A stretch of 64,000 bases of DNA from Buxus sempervirens. Taxonomy: Eukaryota; Streptophyta; Magnoliopsida; Buxales; Buxaceae. The notes below the pieces were generated by a model. The model was not told the DNA's origin. It searched no databases and saw only the letters and a program-made list of their open reading frames with translations. The position numbers and the translations under genes are program-made. Numbering within the stretch: position 1 is the first letter of the stretch; each line of letters opens with the position of its first letter. Below, piece by piece: positions 42,694 to 53,907 of this stretch. The DNA is taken from NCBI GenBank assembly GCA_947561395.2, contig OX387182.1:53095283-53159282 (forward strand). Reading direction: 5' to 3'.

Positions 42694-45071
42694 TGTGCGC
42701 ACCTAAACCTGGGCCTAGATCGCACACCGGGCGCACTTTTTGTGCGTGCCACGGGATTTTTGGAGTCGCCACTGCCTGAGAGTGCAGGCAGACACGGTTT
42801 TGCCCTATTCGGGTCTAAGTCTGGTCTGCGGCTTTTCAGAGTTCTAGCTAAGTCCTCGGTTACGTCCGGGGAAGCCCTAAGACATCCCGGCCCGCCCCGT
42901 CGGTTTGACGGATCCCTCGGGTCTCCCTGGTTTTTGAGTCAAGTTCACCCTTCCTAGACCAGCATGCTGCCTTGTTAGGTCTGGCGGGGCCCTCTGGAGG
43001 TGTGGGTCCCTTTTGGTTTTGATTTTATCTTTTTATTTAATGGAGTGGGTCGGACCCGGGTCCTGTTGGAAGACCCGTGGGCTGCCATGGTCGAGCCTTG
43101 GGCCCGATAGGGTTATTGGGTAACCCCTCTTTGGTTATTTAAATTTTATTTATTTACATTCTTTATTTGGGCTTGATGGGTTTGGATTTGGCCCATTAGC
43201 CAAGGGTCAAGGGGCCTGGGCCTGTTTATTAAAAACAGGCATGGTATAGGCCAGTCTAAGGTGGGCCCCACAAGTGGGTCCAGGGTGATCTTGGTGGGCC
43301 CATCTAGGCTCAAAATGTATATAAGATCGGTTCAAGCCGGTTCAGGCTGGATCAAGTCCAACCGGACCGAAAATTAAGTTTTTTACATTATTTTTATATC
43401 TGCCCGTATTTGTTATACGGGCTGCCGCTGCCCGTAAATGAAATCCGGTTCCGCCTTGCCCGTGAAGCAAACACGGTCCAGCCCGGCCTGCTCTGAGTTT
43501 ACGAGCACCTCCAGTTTTGCATTTTTGGCACCAATTCTTCTTGGAATCCGTTCCGTGGCCTTCTCAGGTATTCTGGCAGCTTCAGAAAGGATTGCAGGTT
43601 CTTCCAGGGGCTTCATTTGCCTCATTTGGCTCAAATGACCATTCTATTCTTTTCTTTTTAGTTCTTGGAGGAGATCACCTTTCCCTTTGATTGTTCATAG
43701 CCGGTTTCCAGGGGAAAAGAGAGGAATTTACAGGGCTTAGGAATCTTCTTTAAAGAAGTCCACTCCTTCCATGCTAAAAACATATATCTCAAGTCAATAA
43801 AAGTGTTCTTAGAACACTTCCTTTTTTTTTTCTTTCCTTTTTGGCTTATGACCACCTTTTTAGAACTTGACTTAATGCTATCAACAACAACCAGGTTAGT
43901 GATATCAAAACGAAATAATCAAAGGAAGGTGGAGAAAGCTTGAAATGATAACTTTGATCATATTAGAAAATGTAATATACTTACAATGCTAGTGATGATT
44001 TCTTCGACAAATCCGGCAGCACTTCCGCGTCCTCCGGGAATTCTTAAAATGGTATGGAAAGGGTTTGGTTAGGTTCTTCAATCCAAGAAGATGAAAGGTC
44101 AAAATTTAGGCAAGGTTTTGGGTGTTTGGGCATGGTTTTGGGACATAGGGGCAATTTGGGCATTAAAAAGGTTTGGGGTGGTGGAGTGGTGGCATGATGG
44201 CAGGGTTCGGCCGTGGGTAGCTTCAGGAGGGCAGGGGTTATGGCCAGAGGAGAGGGCTTGTCCAAATGAGGGGGGTGGCCTCTTTATTTATGGGCAAAAT
44301 TTTCGTGCCCGTATTTGAAGTACGGGCATGCCTTGCCCGTACTTCAAGTACGGGCGTGCCTTGTTCGTAATTTAAGTACGGGCGAAAAACGCACATTTTC
44401 AAATCTCGCAGAATCGGCCGTACGGGACGCGTGTCCCGCCGTACAGCGACGTGTGTCTTCTTCCAGAAGCTTGCCCATATTTGAAATATGGGCATGCCCT
44501 GCCCGTAATTGAAATACGGTTCAGCACGTTTTTAAAATGTTTGGATTTTAAACCTTTATTCAATTCGGTTTTTTTACAAGATTTCGTTTGATTTTACCGA
44601 TTATTTTATTAAAAAGCGAGATTCTCTTTATTAAAATATTAATAAACACTTTTATTTTATTTATTTTATTGGTTCATTCCATTTTTTGCTGCCTTTTTGC
44701 CACATGGGCAGTTTTTCTGAAATTTCAACTGCTCATAACTTTTTCGTCCGGTGTCCGATTTCAGCAAACTTAGTGTCGTTGGAACCGGCTTGGAACCACC
44801 TATCTTTTGGGATCAAGTTTGGCAGCTGAATTGGGGGCGAGCAAAAAGTCAACTTTTTGCTCCCCAAAAGTTTGACCAGCTCATAACTTCCTCATCCGGA
44901 CCCCGATTCCAGCAAACTCAGTTGCGTTGGAATCGTGTCGAAGTAATCTTTTTAATGAGATAAAGTTTGATGGCCAAATTTACTTGAATCAAAAAGTCAA
45001 TTTTTTGACCCCCTCAGGGTTTGACTTTTCATTTTTGTTCATTTTGGGGGTGCAAAAATCAGGTGCTAACA
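42694..45071 (-). mobile_element. Element C 3' LTR (2.38 kb)
   Basis: On the minus strand it starts TGTTAGCACCTG at 45071 and ends GGTGCGCACA at 42694. It is closely related to the LTR of element D (54546-56890). It holds two diverged U3 units 148 bases apart (marker GCTCATAAC at 44731 and 44879), a palindrome cluster (44307-44519), a TATA-like box and a second palindrome pair near 43400-43470. Confidence 0.85.
44281..44519 (-). promoter_or_regulatory. Element C LTR promoter with CCCGTA palindromes
   Basis: Five palindromes sit at 44307-44327, 44335-44355, 44364-44383, 44473-44493 and 44501-44519. The second is perfect: 10-base arms GCCCGTACTT / AAGTACGGGC around one base. Directly downstream in element sense lies the TATA-like CCCATAAATAAAG (minus strand, 44280-44293). 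The same arms recur in the transcribed part near 43400-43420. Confidence 0.7.
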
Positions 45072-45092
45072 GCTGCCCCTCTTTGCCGGAGT
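45072..45092 (-). other. Element C polypurine tract
   Basis: The minus strand reads GGCAAAGAGGGGCAGC just before the LTR start TGTTAGCACC, the same as in element B. Confidence 0.8.
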
Positions 45093-46849
45093 CACCTTAG
45101 GGGATGAATGGCAAAGAAGAAAAAAGAACCTTATTTTTTCATCTTGCATTTCTGTCGACATGGTCGATGAGCTCAATCATTGAATTGTTTTTAGGGAAAG
45201 GAAGTGTCAAATGTCTGGTATCACTTCCTGACCTTGGAATCCCTATACCCTCTTTCGGGTTTGAATAGGGCTGTTCCTTAGTTCTTTGTTTTTGAAAAAA
45301 AAAGATAAGATTAGATTTGAGCTCATCAGCCTGTTGCGGCGTTGATGCAAGGCACTTAACAATGTTTTCTTCTTGTTTGTTCCATTAAAGCTTTTAGTGA
45401 CTTCAGTTTTTTTTTTTTTTGAAGAGAGGTCATCAGGCCGAGGTAGGGGTTTGGGAGTGCAGGTGGGAGGATGGGAGGAAGCTTTTGCGCTGCTGTCCAT
45501 CATCTCGGAAACCACACACCTACTCTAGCCTATGCTATTTACAAAAGTGGGAATCAAAATTTACAAGAGGGGGCAAATTGGCCCGTCTTTTCTTGAAAAG
45601 CTTGCTGTTTCTTTCTGCTCGGCTCTTCCTTGTCGAGGCATTAAATCTTCTCTTCTTACTTATGAGCTACTCCATTGGGGGTCTGGTGGGAATATGATCT
45701 GCCTAGACGACTCCCTGGGGATTATTGCAATGCTTCTCTTTGCTCTTGAAGTTCTTGCTGGAGGGTCTGAGAATCTTGACAGTTTCTTTTCTTTTGAGCT
45801 TCGCTGGGGATGAAAAGGGGAGAAATCTCTGTTAGGGAAGAAAGGATCAAAGTATCCTTCTCATGTTCATCTTACATCTTTCTTTCATCTTTGAATCTGT
45901 ACAAAGAACAAAAGATCAGTGTTTACTCCGCTGGGGATACGCAGGGCCGGTTTATTTTAAGCAATCAAAAGTGGCTATTGATTAAGGTAATGAACCCTTC
46001 TTCAAGGGTTAGCAGCACAGCTGGGGAGATTTCAAGAGTAGTTAAGCAGAATAATTATAGAAAAACACAGACGTGTTAGTGTGTGTTTGTGCCTGCCATT
46101 ATCACAAAAGTCAATCCTTAGGTTAGACACAGATTAGTGTGATTGGTATTTTTAGCCTTGTCATCATAGGCCCTTGTGGAGCGTTGACCCAAACACAGTC
46201 TGCCAGTTTGGACTCTTCAGATCACTTGGCTATTTCCACTTAGTGCACTGTGTCTAACATGCTTCTGTTTTCACTGCATTCCCCTTTCTAATCAAGGTAT
46301 GACCAGTTTTTTTTTTAACCACGACTGACCCTTTTTTCACATAGCGCCCTTTTCGGGTTTTCACCATGTCTGGTATTTTCAGGGAAAATTCCGTCATTAC
46401 CAGAAAATGCAGATTTAATTGTTTTGCTCAAGATCATTCACCCTGGGATCTGCAAGGTCTTCAAGATAGGACGAAATGTAGGCTAGGCTGGGGTTTCGAA
46501 AAGCAAGATAAGTGGCTCAAAAAAGGCTGTAATTTTTATGGGTTTGTACAGTGCTCCTTTTATTGTTTGGGGCTTACATCCAGGCTTATTTCTTTGGTGT
46601 GGGGTTCATATTTTCCCCGCTTTATTTTGCTCTTCACAGTTCTTTTCTTTTCTTCTTTATTTTCTTCGCAATTGCTCTCTCTTTTTTTTTTTTTTTTCAT
46701 GGGGCCAGGAATGCCCATTTTGATGTGAAGGAACACCTGCACTAGGTTTGAAAAGAAATTTTCAGGCCCAAGAGTGTCTAATTAGGGGAACATTTTAGGG
46801 TGCTTGGGAGGATTTACAGGCTTGGGGGAGAGTCAAGGATGGCCTCTCT
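45093..46849 (-). other. Element C 3' untranslated region
   Basis: About 1.75 kb without a recognisable frame, between the pol stop and the polypurine tract. It aligns with 8776-10964 in element B and contains several long T runs (45407-45420, 46304-46316, 46682-46698). Confidence 0.7.
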
Positions 46850-47350
46850 TTATTTCCCAATTGTAATGATCTCAAGGGTAATACAGTTTAACTGCATATT
46901 TATTGGCTCATGAAAAATAGTTCCATCCATCTCTTGTAGGATTAGTGCTCCTTTGGACAGAACTTTGTGTACTATGAATGGTCCTTCATAATTTGGTTTG
47001 AATTTCCCTCTCTTTACTTCTTGGTGGGGAAATATTTTCTTTATAACAATGTTTCCCACCTTGAAATGTCGTGGTATTACTTTCTTGTTATAAGTCCGAG
47101 CTGCTCTCTGCTGATAGAGTTGCCCGTGGCATAAAGCCTTAATTCTTTTCTCATCAAGCAACTGCAATTGGTCAAACCTTGATTCTTCCCACTCAATGTC
47201 ATCAACTTCTGTTTCTTTCAGAATTCTGATTGAGGGGATCTGCACTTCCACAGGAAGAACTGCTTCCATTCCGTATACAAGGGAAAAAGGGGTTGCTCCA
47301 GTCGAAGTTCGGATTGAGGTCCGATATGCATGTAGGGCATAGGGCAGCTT
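46850..47350 (-). pseudogene. Element C integrase C-terminal end, shifted out of the main frame
   Basis: The frame from 47269 to 46850 carries the end of pol: MEAVLPVEVQIPSIR, the GxKVxx-like DDIEWEESRFDQLQLLDEKR block, VGNIVIKK, and KFKPNYEGPFIV. The main polyprotein frame departs from this one at about 47350, where an A run in the coding strand is one base short compared with what the reading frame needs. The last stop is at 46850. A chromodomain is not seen, as expected for Tat elements. Confidence 0.8.
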
Positions 47351-50300
47351 TCATGCCAGTCTCTGTAGGTAACTACCATCTTCTCAAGTATCTTCTTCAG
47401 GTTTTTGTTGGCAGCCTCTCCTGCTCCATTCATCTTGGGTCTATATGCTGTAGAATTGAGATGTCTGATCTTCAAATCTTCACACATCTTGTCCATGTCC
47501 TTGTTATTCAAATTTTTGGCATTGTCTGTGATAAGCGCTTCAGGTACCCCATAGTGACAGACAATATTATTTCTGATGAACTTCAATACATGTGACCCCT
47601 TGACATCTGCAAAGGACACGGCCTCCACCCATTTGGTAAAGTAGTCAATTGCAACCAAGATGAATCGGTGCCCATTTGATGCCTTCGGATGGATCTCTCC
47701 AATCATGTCAATTCCCCAGATGGCGAAGGGCCAAGGAGAAGTCCTTGAGTATAAAGTGTTGGGTGGTGCATGAATATTATCAGCATAGACTTGGCATAAC
47801 CGGCACTTCCTTACATGGATGTGGCAATCATGTTCCATAGTCAACCAGTAATAGCCCATTCTTAAGATCTTCCTTGCTAGCATGTGCCTATTCATGTGTG
47901 CGCCACACTGTCCCCCATGAATTTCATCAATCAGTAGTTGGGCTTCATCTTCTGTTATGCATAGCAGCAGTGAATCATTGTAGGATTTCTTGTATAGCTT
48001 ACCCCCACTGAGGAAGAATTGTCCTGCCAACTTCTGAATTGTGCGTCTCTCAGCTGCTGTGGCATTTTCTGGTAAAATCCTGTCTTTCAGATATCCCATT
48101 ATGTCTGCATACCAGGGTTCCCCTTTTGGCCTGCTCTTCTCAACACAAAAGCAGTAGACAGGAGAACGCCGCACCTCTATCTCCAACGGTTGTACCCAAG
48201 TATCATTAGTGATGGTTGCCATGGACGCCAGTGTTGCCAGGGCATCCGCAAACTGATTCCTGTCTCGTAGCATATAATCAAATGTCACGCTTTTGAACTG
48301 TCCTTCCAACTCCTTAATCAGTTCTTGATATGGCACCAATTTTACATCTCTGGTTCTCCAATCCCCCATTACTTGGTAAATGATTAGACTAGAATCACCA
48401 TACACCTTCAACTCTTGTACATTCAATTCGATCATGGCTTGCAAGCCTAACACACATGCTTCGTACTCCGCCATGTTGTTAGTACAATCGAACAAGAGCT
48501 TTGCTGCTATTGGATGATGGATCCCTTCTGGGGAAATTATTACTACTCCAATCCCTTTCCCATTGATGTTGACGGCCCCATCAAAGAACATTTGCCATCC
48601 GGTCTCCTCTTTTGCTGACTCGGCATACATTATCTCATCATCCGGCAATCTGGTGAGAAGAGGCTGATAGTCGGGCACAGGATGTTCCGCCAGGTGATCT
48701 GCTACTACCTGTCCCTTTATTGCCTTTCTCGTGGTGTACACAATGTCATACTGAGATAAAACAACCTGCCACTTTGCTATCCTTCCAGTGGAGATTGGTT
48801 TTTCAAAAATGTATTTCAGGGGATCTGTATCTGAAATTAAAAAGACAGTATGACTGAGGAGATAGTGCCGGAGTTTCTGAGCTGCCCATACCAATGCACC
48901 ACAGGTCTTCTCAAGCAATGTATATCTTACTTCATAATTGGTAAATTTCTTGCTTAGATAATAAATTGCTTGCTCCTTCCTTCCTGTATCATCGTGCTGT
49001 CCCAGGACACATCTAACCGCTGTTTCTGTGACTGACAAGTACATGATTAGCGGTCGTTCTGGTACAGGGCGAACCAAAGTTGGCAGACTCATCAAATAGG
49101 CCTTGATTTTGTCAAACGCTTCTTGGCAATCCTCATTCCAGACCGCTGGGTTATCCTTCTTTAGCAATTTGAATATCGGTTCGTACACGGGGGTCATCTG
49201 TGCTATGAACCGACTGATGTACTGTAATCTGCCAATGAAACCTCTTACTTCTTTCTCTGTGGATGGGGGAGGCATCTCCAATATAGCCTTTACCTTGACA
49301 GGGTCAACCTCAATTCCTCGTTTCCCAACGATGAATCCGAGCAGCTTCCCTGATGTAACACCGAACACACACTTATTCGGGTTCAACCTGAGCTTACATT
49401 CTCTGAGCCTGTCAAACACCTTTGCAAGGTTCACCAAATGACTTTCCTCTTCTTTTGACTTTGCAATCATATCATCCATGTATACTTCCATTTCTTTGTG
49501 CATCAGGTCGTGGAATAGCAAAGTCATTGCTCGCTGGTATGTGGCGCCTGCATTCTTCAACCCGAATGGCATTACTTTGTAGCAGTACGTGCCCCAGTGC
49601 GTAATAAAGGATGTTTTTTCCATGTCTTCGGGTGCCATCCTTATCTGATTGTACCCGGAGAATCCATCCATAAAGGAGAACATGGAATGAGTTGCAGTAT
49701 TGTCAACCAGTATATCAATGTGTGGCAACGGAAAGTCATCTTTCTGGCTTGCTTTGTTCAGGTCTCTGTAATCAACACACATCCTGACCCTTCCATCTTT
49801 CTTGGGGACTGGCACGATGTTTGCTAACCACTCTGGATAATCTGTTACTTTCAAAAATCCAACTTTCAACTGTTTGGCAACCTCTTCTTTGATCTTCAGA
49901 GCCCATTCTGGTTTCATGCGTCTGAGTTTTTGCTTCACTGGCGTGGCCTCAGACTTGATAGGTAACTGGTGCACAACTAAATCTGAGTCTAACCCGGGCA
50001 TATCCTCGTATGACCATGCAAACACATCAGTGTAGGTTTTTAGAAAATCAGTTATCTGTGTTTTCTGTAATAATGTCAGCTTTTTACCAACTTGAAGGAT
50101 CCTTGGTTGTGCTGCGTCACCCATGTTGATAGGTTCAGTTTCCTCAATATTAGCCTGGAGACCCTTTTCATGCCTGTCCAAGGCAAATTGGATTTCAGGT
50201 GGGGTCTCCCATGATTCATCATTATTCTCAAGTTCAAAAGAATTATTGGGGATAATTTCTGAATCACCAGGTTGTGATGAGTAAGCATCGCTATCTGATT

Positions 50301-53300
50301 TTTGCTCAACATTATGAATTACTTTTTGTTCTTTTTGATCCTTTTGTTCTTTTTGTTTGATTTTGGCAGCCTGATTATCCATCTCGTGCTCCGAATTTTT
50401 CAAGTGCGCGTCGAGATTGATACTAAGGTTGCAAGATTGAGTTTGCTTATTTGCAGAATTATTTCCAGAAGCAAAAACATAATCAAAAGACTTCACGCAT
50501 TTATTAAAAAGTGCAGCAATATCTATAAGGGGAATTTCGGAAGTGGAAGAAACTCCCTGTGGTAGTTCGGCTTTGCGAGTGGCAAGTGGCGTCGAACTCC
50601 AGTTCTGCAATGCGTGCTTGTCCTTAGTCACAGCAGTCACTGTATTTACCTTCCCGGTTTGTACCATGCTGATGCTGTTGTCAGAAGAGATGCAGATGGG
50701 GACCTTGGCTGTGCCCTTCTTTGGTTGATTCTGACTTGAATCTTCTGACGATACACTGATCCATACTCCGCGGCGGATGGTAGTCCCTGGTACCTGAATG
50801 GTGACTTTGTTGGGTGGTTCCACCTTAGGCAATGCCTTGGTTACAGATTTTCCTGATGATTCCTCCCTCCTGCTGGAAGAATGTTCATCAAGAGCCCAAT
50901 TACCATAAGTTTCGTGATAAGCCAGCTCAGTAGGCAGTCCTAGTACTTGGGGCATATTCTGGAACATTTGACCCAGGCCATCCCTTGTACTTGGGTGTAC
51001 GATGCAGATAGGAGGTGGGGGAGACCTTTGCCTTGGAGTGGGTTCTCCTGAACTGTCTTGGCTTTCCATCATGTAGATATACTGAGCTGGTTCTTCTTCT
51101 TCAGCCTCAGTTGGCGGTGCCTCAAACTCATCTAATGGGTAGGCAAATGCCTTTTCCGGGATAGCTGGTTTTTTAGTGTCAACTGACTGCCAAGAGAATA
51201 AAGCAGACAGTTCTTCCATCAACCGACTGAGGGCTTCTGAGCTTTCTTCTATGATTGTTTCCTGGGGCAAGGGAGGTTCGTCCCATAACCTTTGTAGATA
51301 ATTAGCTGCTACTTGCTCAGCTGGATCATTGAATTCATCGCCCCATCCCTGGGGAACTATGTTCTGAATGGCCTGTGCGGCTTCCCTTTCCATGTTGGTG
51401 AAATGATGGTACAGTTCCCCATGTACGCAGATGGGCCAATGTGGATCCCTTCCTTCTGCTCGTGCCCTCTTCCGTTCAGCTTTCATGCCAAATAGCCTGG
51501 CATAGTCCTCAGGTTCAGGAACAAACCCTAGTCCAAAGCCCACAGATTTGTCACATGGCTGGATTGCAGACTTGATGCCTTGCTTGTATTTGCCCAAACC
51601 ATCTCCTACTCGGAAGCCCCAGTCGGCGCATTCAGCAGCATCGAACATGCTCTTCCTTTTCCTTCTGCGGGACAAGTCTGATTGCAGAGGAGTAGGAATG
51701 CGGTTTACTTGCACCATTTCAATGGCTTGGAAGTTTAGGGAAGTAGGCAGTTCATAATCAATCACAAGCACCCCTCCTTGTTCAAGTTCTCTGTGCTTTT
51801 CTGCATGAACCGTGATCAATTGATTTCCTGAGACAAATCGGATCATTCGGTGTAAGGTGGACGGGACTGCCCCTGCTTGATGTAGCCAAGGTCTTCCGAT
51901 TAGCAGATTGAAGGAGGCATTGATGTCCATCAACTCGAAGGTGACGAAGAAGGCCCTTTCAGCAATTGCAATTTCCAGAGTAACTTCCCCAAGGGAATCC
52001 TTCTTGGCATTGTCAAACCCGCGGACATTATTGGAGCTAGGTTTGATCAAATCAGCATTCAGCTGTAGACTGTGGAAGGTCCTGACTGGGCAGATATTCA
52101 GAGCTGACCCGTTATCTATCATGACCCGTCTCACTATCAAGTCGGAGCACCTTACAGTGATAAACAGAGGCTCCGTGTGATTATAACCTTCAGGGGGCAA
52201 GTCTGCTGAGGAAAACGAGATTGCTTCTGGCGTAGCAATTATAGACATTACTGTCTCCAGCTGCTCAGGGCTGATGTCGTCAGGTACATGAGTATCTCCC
52301 AGTATCTTTATAAGTACGTCTTTTTGTTTGTCTGAATCCAATAAGAGACGCATAATGGATATCTGAGCTGGTGTCTTGTTCAACTGCTGCACTAGATCAT
52401 ACTCCGGGGTGAAGGCACTATATTGGAGTTTTTCAATCTCTTCTTCTGGGGCCTTCCCTTTCTTTTTGTGGGTCTGTGGCAATTCAGTAGCCACGTCCTT
52501 CCCTTTTTCTCTCCTTGTTTTTTCTTCACTAGTCTCTCCCTCTGGTGCAGGTGGAGGGTTAGGGTTTATATATCGACCGGACCGGGTGATCCGATCGACT
52601 TCTCTTTCAATGGAAGTGATGGTGGAGTCATAGTATATGGGTAGGAATTGGTAAGGTGGAGGCACAGCGGAGTAGGTTGGGTCAAGGTGAAGTTGGTGCA
52701 AGTTGAGGGTAGGTGGTTCTAGTAGGAAGTCCACAGGCTCATTGAATGGGTTGTTCATCATGTTGAAGATGTTTAATGGGGGTGAGTCAGGGACAGGTGG
52801 AGGATAAAAGGGCTCTGGTTCGGGAAAATTGAAATGTACCAGAGGGAACCCCATGAAGGTTTCTTCATTCTCCTCTTCATTAATGACAAGTATCTGCTGA
52901 TGAATTGCCTCTTCTTGGAGATAAATCCTGACAAGTTGCCCCGGTCGTCCAATCAGTAAGGATGGGTCAATCTGTAGTTTACTGCCTTGATTACTGGTGA
53001 CCTGATGCACTGTCCCACTGCCAGAAGCCTTACTGTGGTCTGGGAGAGGGTTAGTGGTTGTACCAGTGGGAGGAGTGGGTGCTGCTGGTGCTGGGGGATC
53101 TACAGAGATCTTCTTACTGTCTATCAGATCCTGTATATCATGCCTCAAGTCCCAGCATCGATTTGTTGAATGCCCAGGAGCTCTAGAATGATACTCGCAT
53201 CTCTCTACTGCATTATAACTTTGTGAGTTAATCATTCTGGGGTTGGGAGACTTGACTTGAAGGTATCCCTTCTTCAGCAATGTAGCCAACAATTCTGCAG

Positions 53301-53898
53301 GCGCATAAGGCAGTGGGGTGAATACCCTCTTCATCCTTGCCTCTGCCTCTTCTCTGGTTCTTCTTATGGGTTGCCCCTGGCCTTCAGGCCTTTGGGCAAT
53401 GTGATAGGGTTGTGCTGGCTGTACATAATTGACTGCCTGGGTTTCCTGCCTCCTAGGCTCTTGCCCCTGATTTCTGCCACTTTGTCCAGCTGCTGCCCTT
53501 CTCTGTGTAGGGCCCTGACCACTGCCATCTATCTTGTCGGCCCTGACTACATCTTCAATTCTGTCTGCCGTTAGAATCAAGTCATTGAAGTTAGAAGTAC
53601 TTTGCCCCAGTAGTAGGGAAAAGAATGGCTGTCCAAGTGATGTAATGAACAAGGAGGTCATCTCTTGTTCAAGTAATGGGGGTTGGACTAGGGTCGCCAA
53701 TTCTTTCCATCTCTTAGCATATTCTCGTACTGACTCTTGATTCTTCTTGGAGAGTCTCTGTAACTCTGCCCTGGTCTGAACTATCTGACTGTTCAACCGG
53801 TATTGCTGGATGAACTTGGCAGCTAATTCATTCCAACTCTTGATCTTAGTTTTATCCAAACCCAAAAACCAATTGTATGCTGCTCCTGTCAGTGACAT
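47218..53898 (-). CDS. Element C polyprotein: Gag C-part, protease, G-patch, RT, RNase H, aRNase H, integrase
   Basis: An open frame of 2226 codons; 53898 is an internal Met after a stop at 53908-53910, so the true protein starts upstream (54485). In order: rest of the Gag core, CCHC-like knuckle (about 234), protease with active site DNGS (about 594), G-patch (GLGKYKQG, about 770), a charged low-complexity linker (about 1150-1240), RT with KKDGRVRMCVDYRDLN (about 1362) and YMDD (1473-1476), an RNase H whose usual catalytic Asp position reads YLSVTE (about 1615), a second RNase H of archaeal type (FFDGA, about 1770; YEACVLGL; YGDSSLI), and integrase with its HHCC zinc site (about 2000-2035) and D, D, E residues in IDM, ITDNA and GAGEAANK. 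Two RNase H domains and no chromodomain mark the Tat/Ogre lineage. Confidence 0.9.
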   Translation of the reverse strand: MSLTGAAYNWFLGLDKTKIKSWNELAAKFIQQYRLNSQIVQTRAELQRLSKKNQESVREYAKRWKELATLVQPPLLEQEMTSLFITSLGQPFFSLLLGQSTSNFNDLILTADRIEDVVRADKIDGSGQGPTQRRAAAGQSGRNQGQEPRRQETQAVNYVQPAQPYHIAQRPEGQGQPIRRTREEAEARMKRVFTPLPYAPAELLATLLKKGYLQVKSPNPRMINSQSYNAVERCEYHSRAPGHSTNRCWDLRHDIQDLIDSKKISVDPPAPAAPTPPTGTTTNPLPDHSKASGSGTVHQVTSNQGSKLQIDPSLLIGRPGQLVRIYLQEEAIHQQILVINEEENEETFMGFPLVHFNFPEPEPFYPPPVPDSPPLNIFNMMNNPFNEPVDFLLEPPTLNLHQLHLDPTYSAVPPPYQFLPIYYDSTITSIEREVDRITRSGRYINPNPPPAPEGETSEEKTRREKGKDVATELPQTHKKKGKAPEEEIEKLQYSAFTPEYDLVQQLNKTPAQISIMRLLLDSDKQKDVLIKILGDTHVPDDISPEQLETVMSIIATPEAISFSSADLPPEGYNHTEPLFITVRCSDLIVRRVMIDNGSALNICPVRTFHSLQLNADLIKPSSNNVRGFDNAKKDSLGEVTLEIAIAERAFFVTFELMDINASFNLLIGRPWLHQAGAVPSTLHRMIRFVSGNQLITVHAEKHRELEQGGVLVIDYELPTSLNFQAIEMVQVNRIPTPLQSDLSRRRKRKSMFDAAECADWGFRVGDGLGKYKQGIKSAIQPCDKSVGFGLGFVPEPEDYARLFGMKAERKRARAEGRDPHWPICVHGELYHHFTNMEREAAQAIQNIVPQGWGDEFNDPAEQVAANYLQRLWDEPPLPQETIIEESSEALSRLMEELSALFSWQSVDTKKPAIPEKAFAYPLDEFEAPPTEAEEEEPAQYIYMMESQDSSGEPTPRQRSPPPPICIVHPSTRDGLGQMFQNMPQVLGLPTELAYHETYGNWALDEHSSSRREESSGKSVTKALPKVEPPNKVTIQVPGTTIRRGVWISVSSEDSSQNQPKKGTAKVPICISSDNSISMVQTGKVNTVTAVTKDKHALQNWSSTPLATRKAELPQGVSSTSEIPLIDIAALFNKCVKSFDYVFASGNNSANKQTQSCNLSINLDAHLKNSEHEMDNQAAKIKQKEQKDQKEQKVIHNVEQKSDSDAYSSQPGDSEIIPNNSFELENNDESWETPPEIQFALDRHEKGLQANIEETEPINMGDAAQPRILQVGKKLTLLQKTQITDFLKTYTDVFAWSYEDMPGLDSDLVVHQLPIKSEATPVKQKLRRMKPEWALKIKEEVAKQLKVGFLKVTDYPEWLANIVPVPKKDGRVRMCVDYRDLNKASQKDDFPLPHIDILVDNTATHSMFSFMDGFSGYNQIRMAPEDMEKTSFITHWGTYCYKVMPFGLKNAGATYQRAMTLLFHDLMHKEMEVYMDDMIAKSKEEESHLVNLAKVFDRLRECKLRLNPNKCVFGVTSGKLLGFIVGKRGIEVDPVKVKAILEMPPPSTEKEVRGFIGRLQYISRFIAQMTPVYEPIFKLLKKDNPAVWNEDCQEAFDKIKAYLMSLPTLVRPVPERPLIMYLSVTETAVRCVLGQHDDTGRKEQAIYYLSKKFTNYEVRYTLLEKTCGALVWAAQKLRHYLLSHTVFLISDTDPLKYIFEKPISTGRIAKWQVVLSQYDIVYTTRKAIKGQVVADHLAEHPVPDYQPLLTRLPDDEIMYAESAKEETGWQMFFDGAVNINGKGIGVVIISPEGIHHPIAAKLLFDCTNNMAEYEACVLGLQAMIELNVQELKVYGDSSLIIYQVMGDWRTRDVKLVPYQELIKELEGQFKSVTFDYMLRDRNQFADALATLASMATITNDTWVQPLEIEVRRSPVYCFCVEKSRPKGEPWYADIMGYLKDRILPENATAAERRTIQKLAGQFFLSGGKLYKKSYNDSLLLCITEDEAQLLIDEIHGGQCGAHMNRHMLARKILRMGYYWLTMEHDCHIHVRKCRLCQVYADNIHAPPNTLYSRTSPWPFAIWGIDMIGEIHPKASNGHRFILVAIDYFTKWVEAVSFADVKGSHVLKFIRNNIVCHYGVPEALITDNAKNLNNKDMDKMCEDLKIRHLNSTAYRPKMNGAGEAANKNLKKILEKMVVTYRDWHESCPMPYMHIGPQSELRLEQPLFPLYTEWKQFFLWKCRSPQSEF

Positions 53899-53907
53899 CT
53901 GAAGGAA

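Noticed and set aside
43413-43634. Frame on the minus strand in the element C LTR that looked gene-like
   Set aside because: It lies in LTR sequence, overlaps an open frame on the other strand, and has no counterpart kept in the element D LTR.
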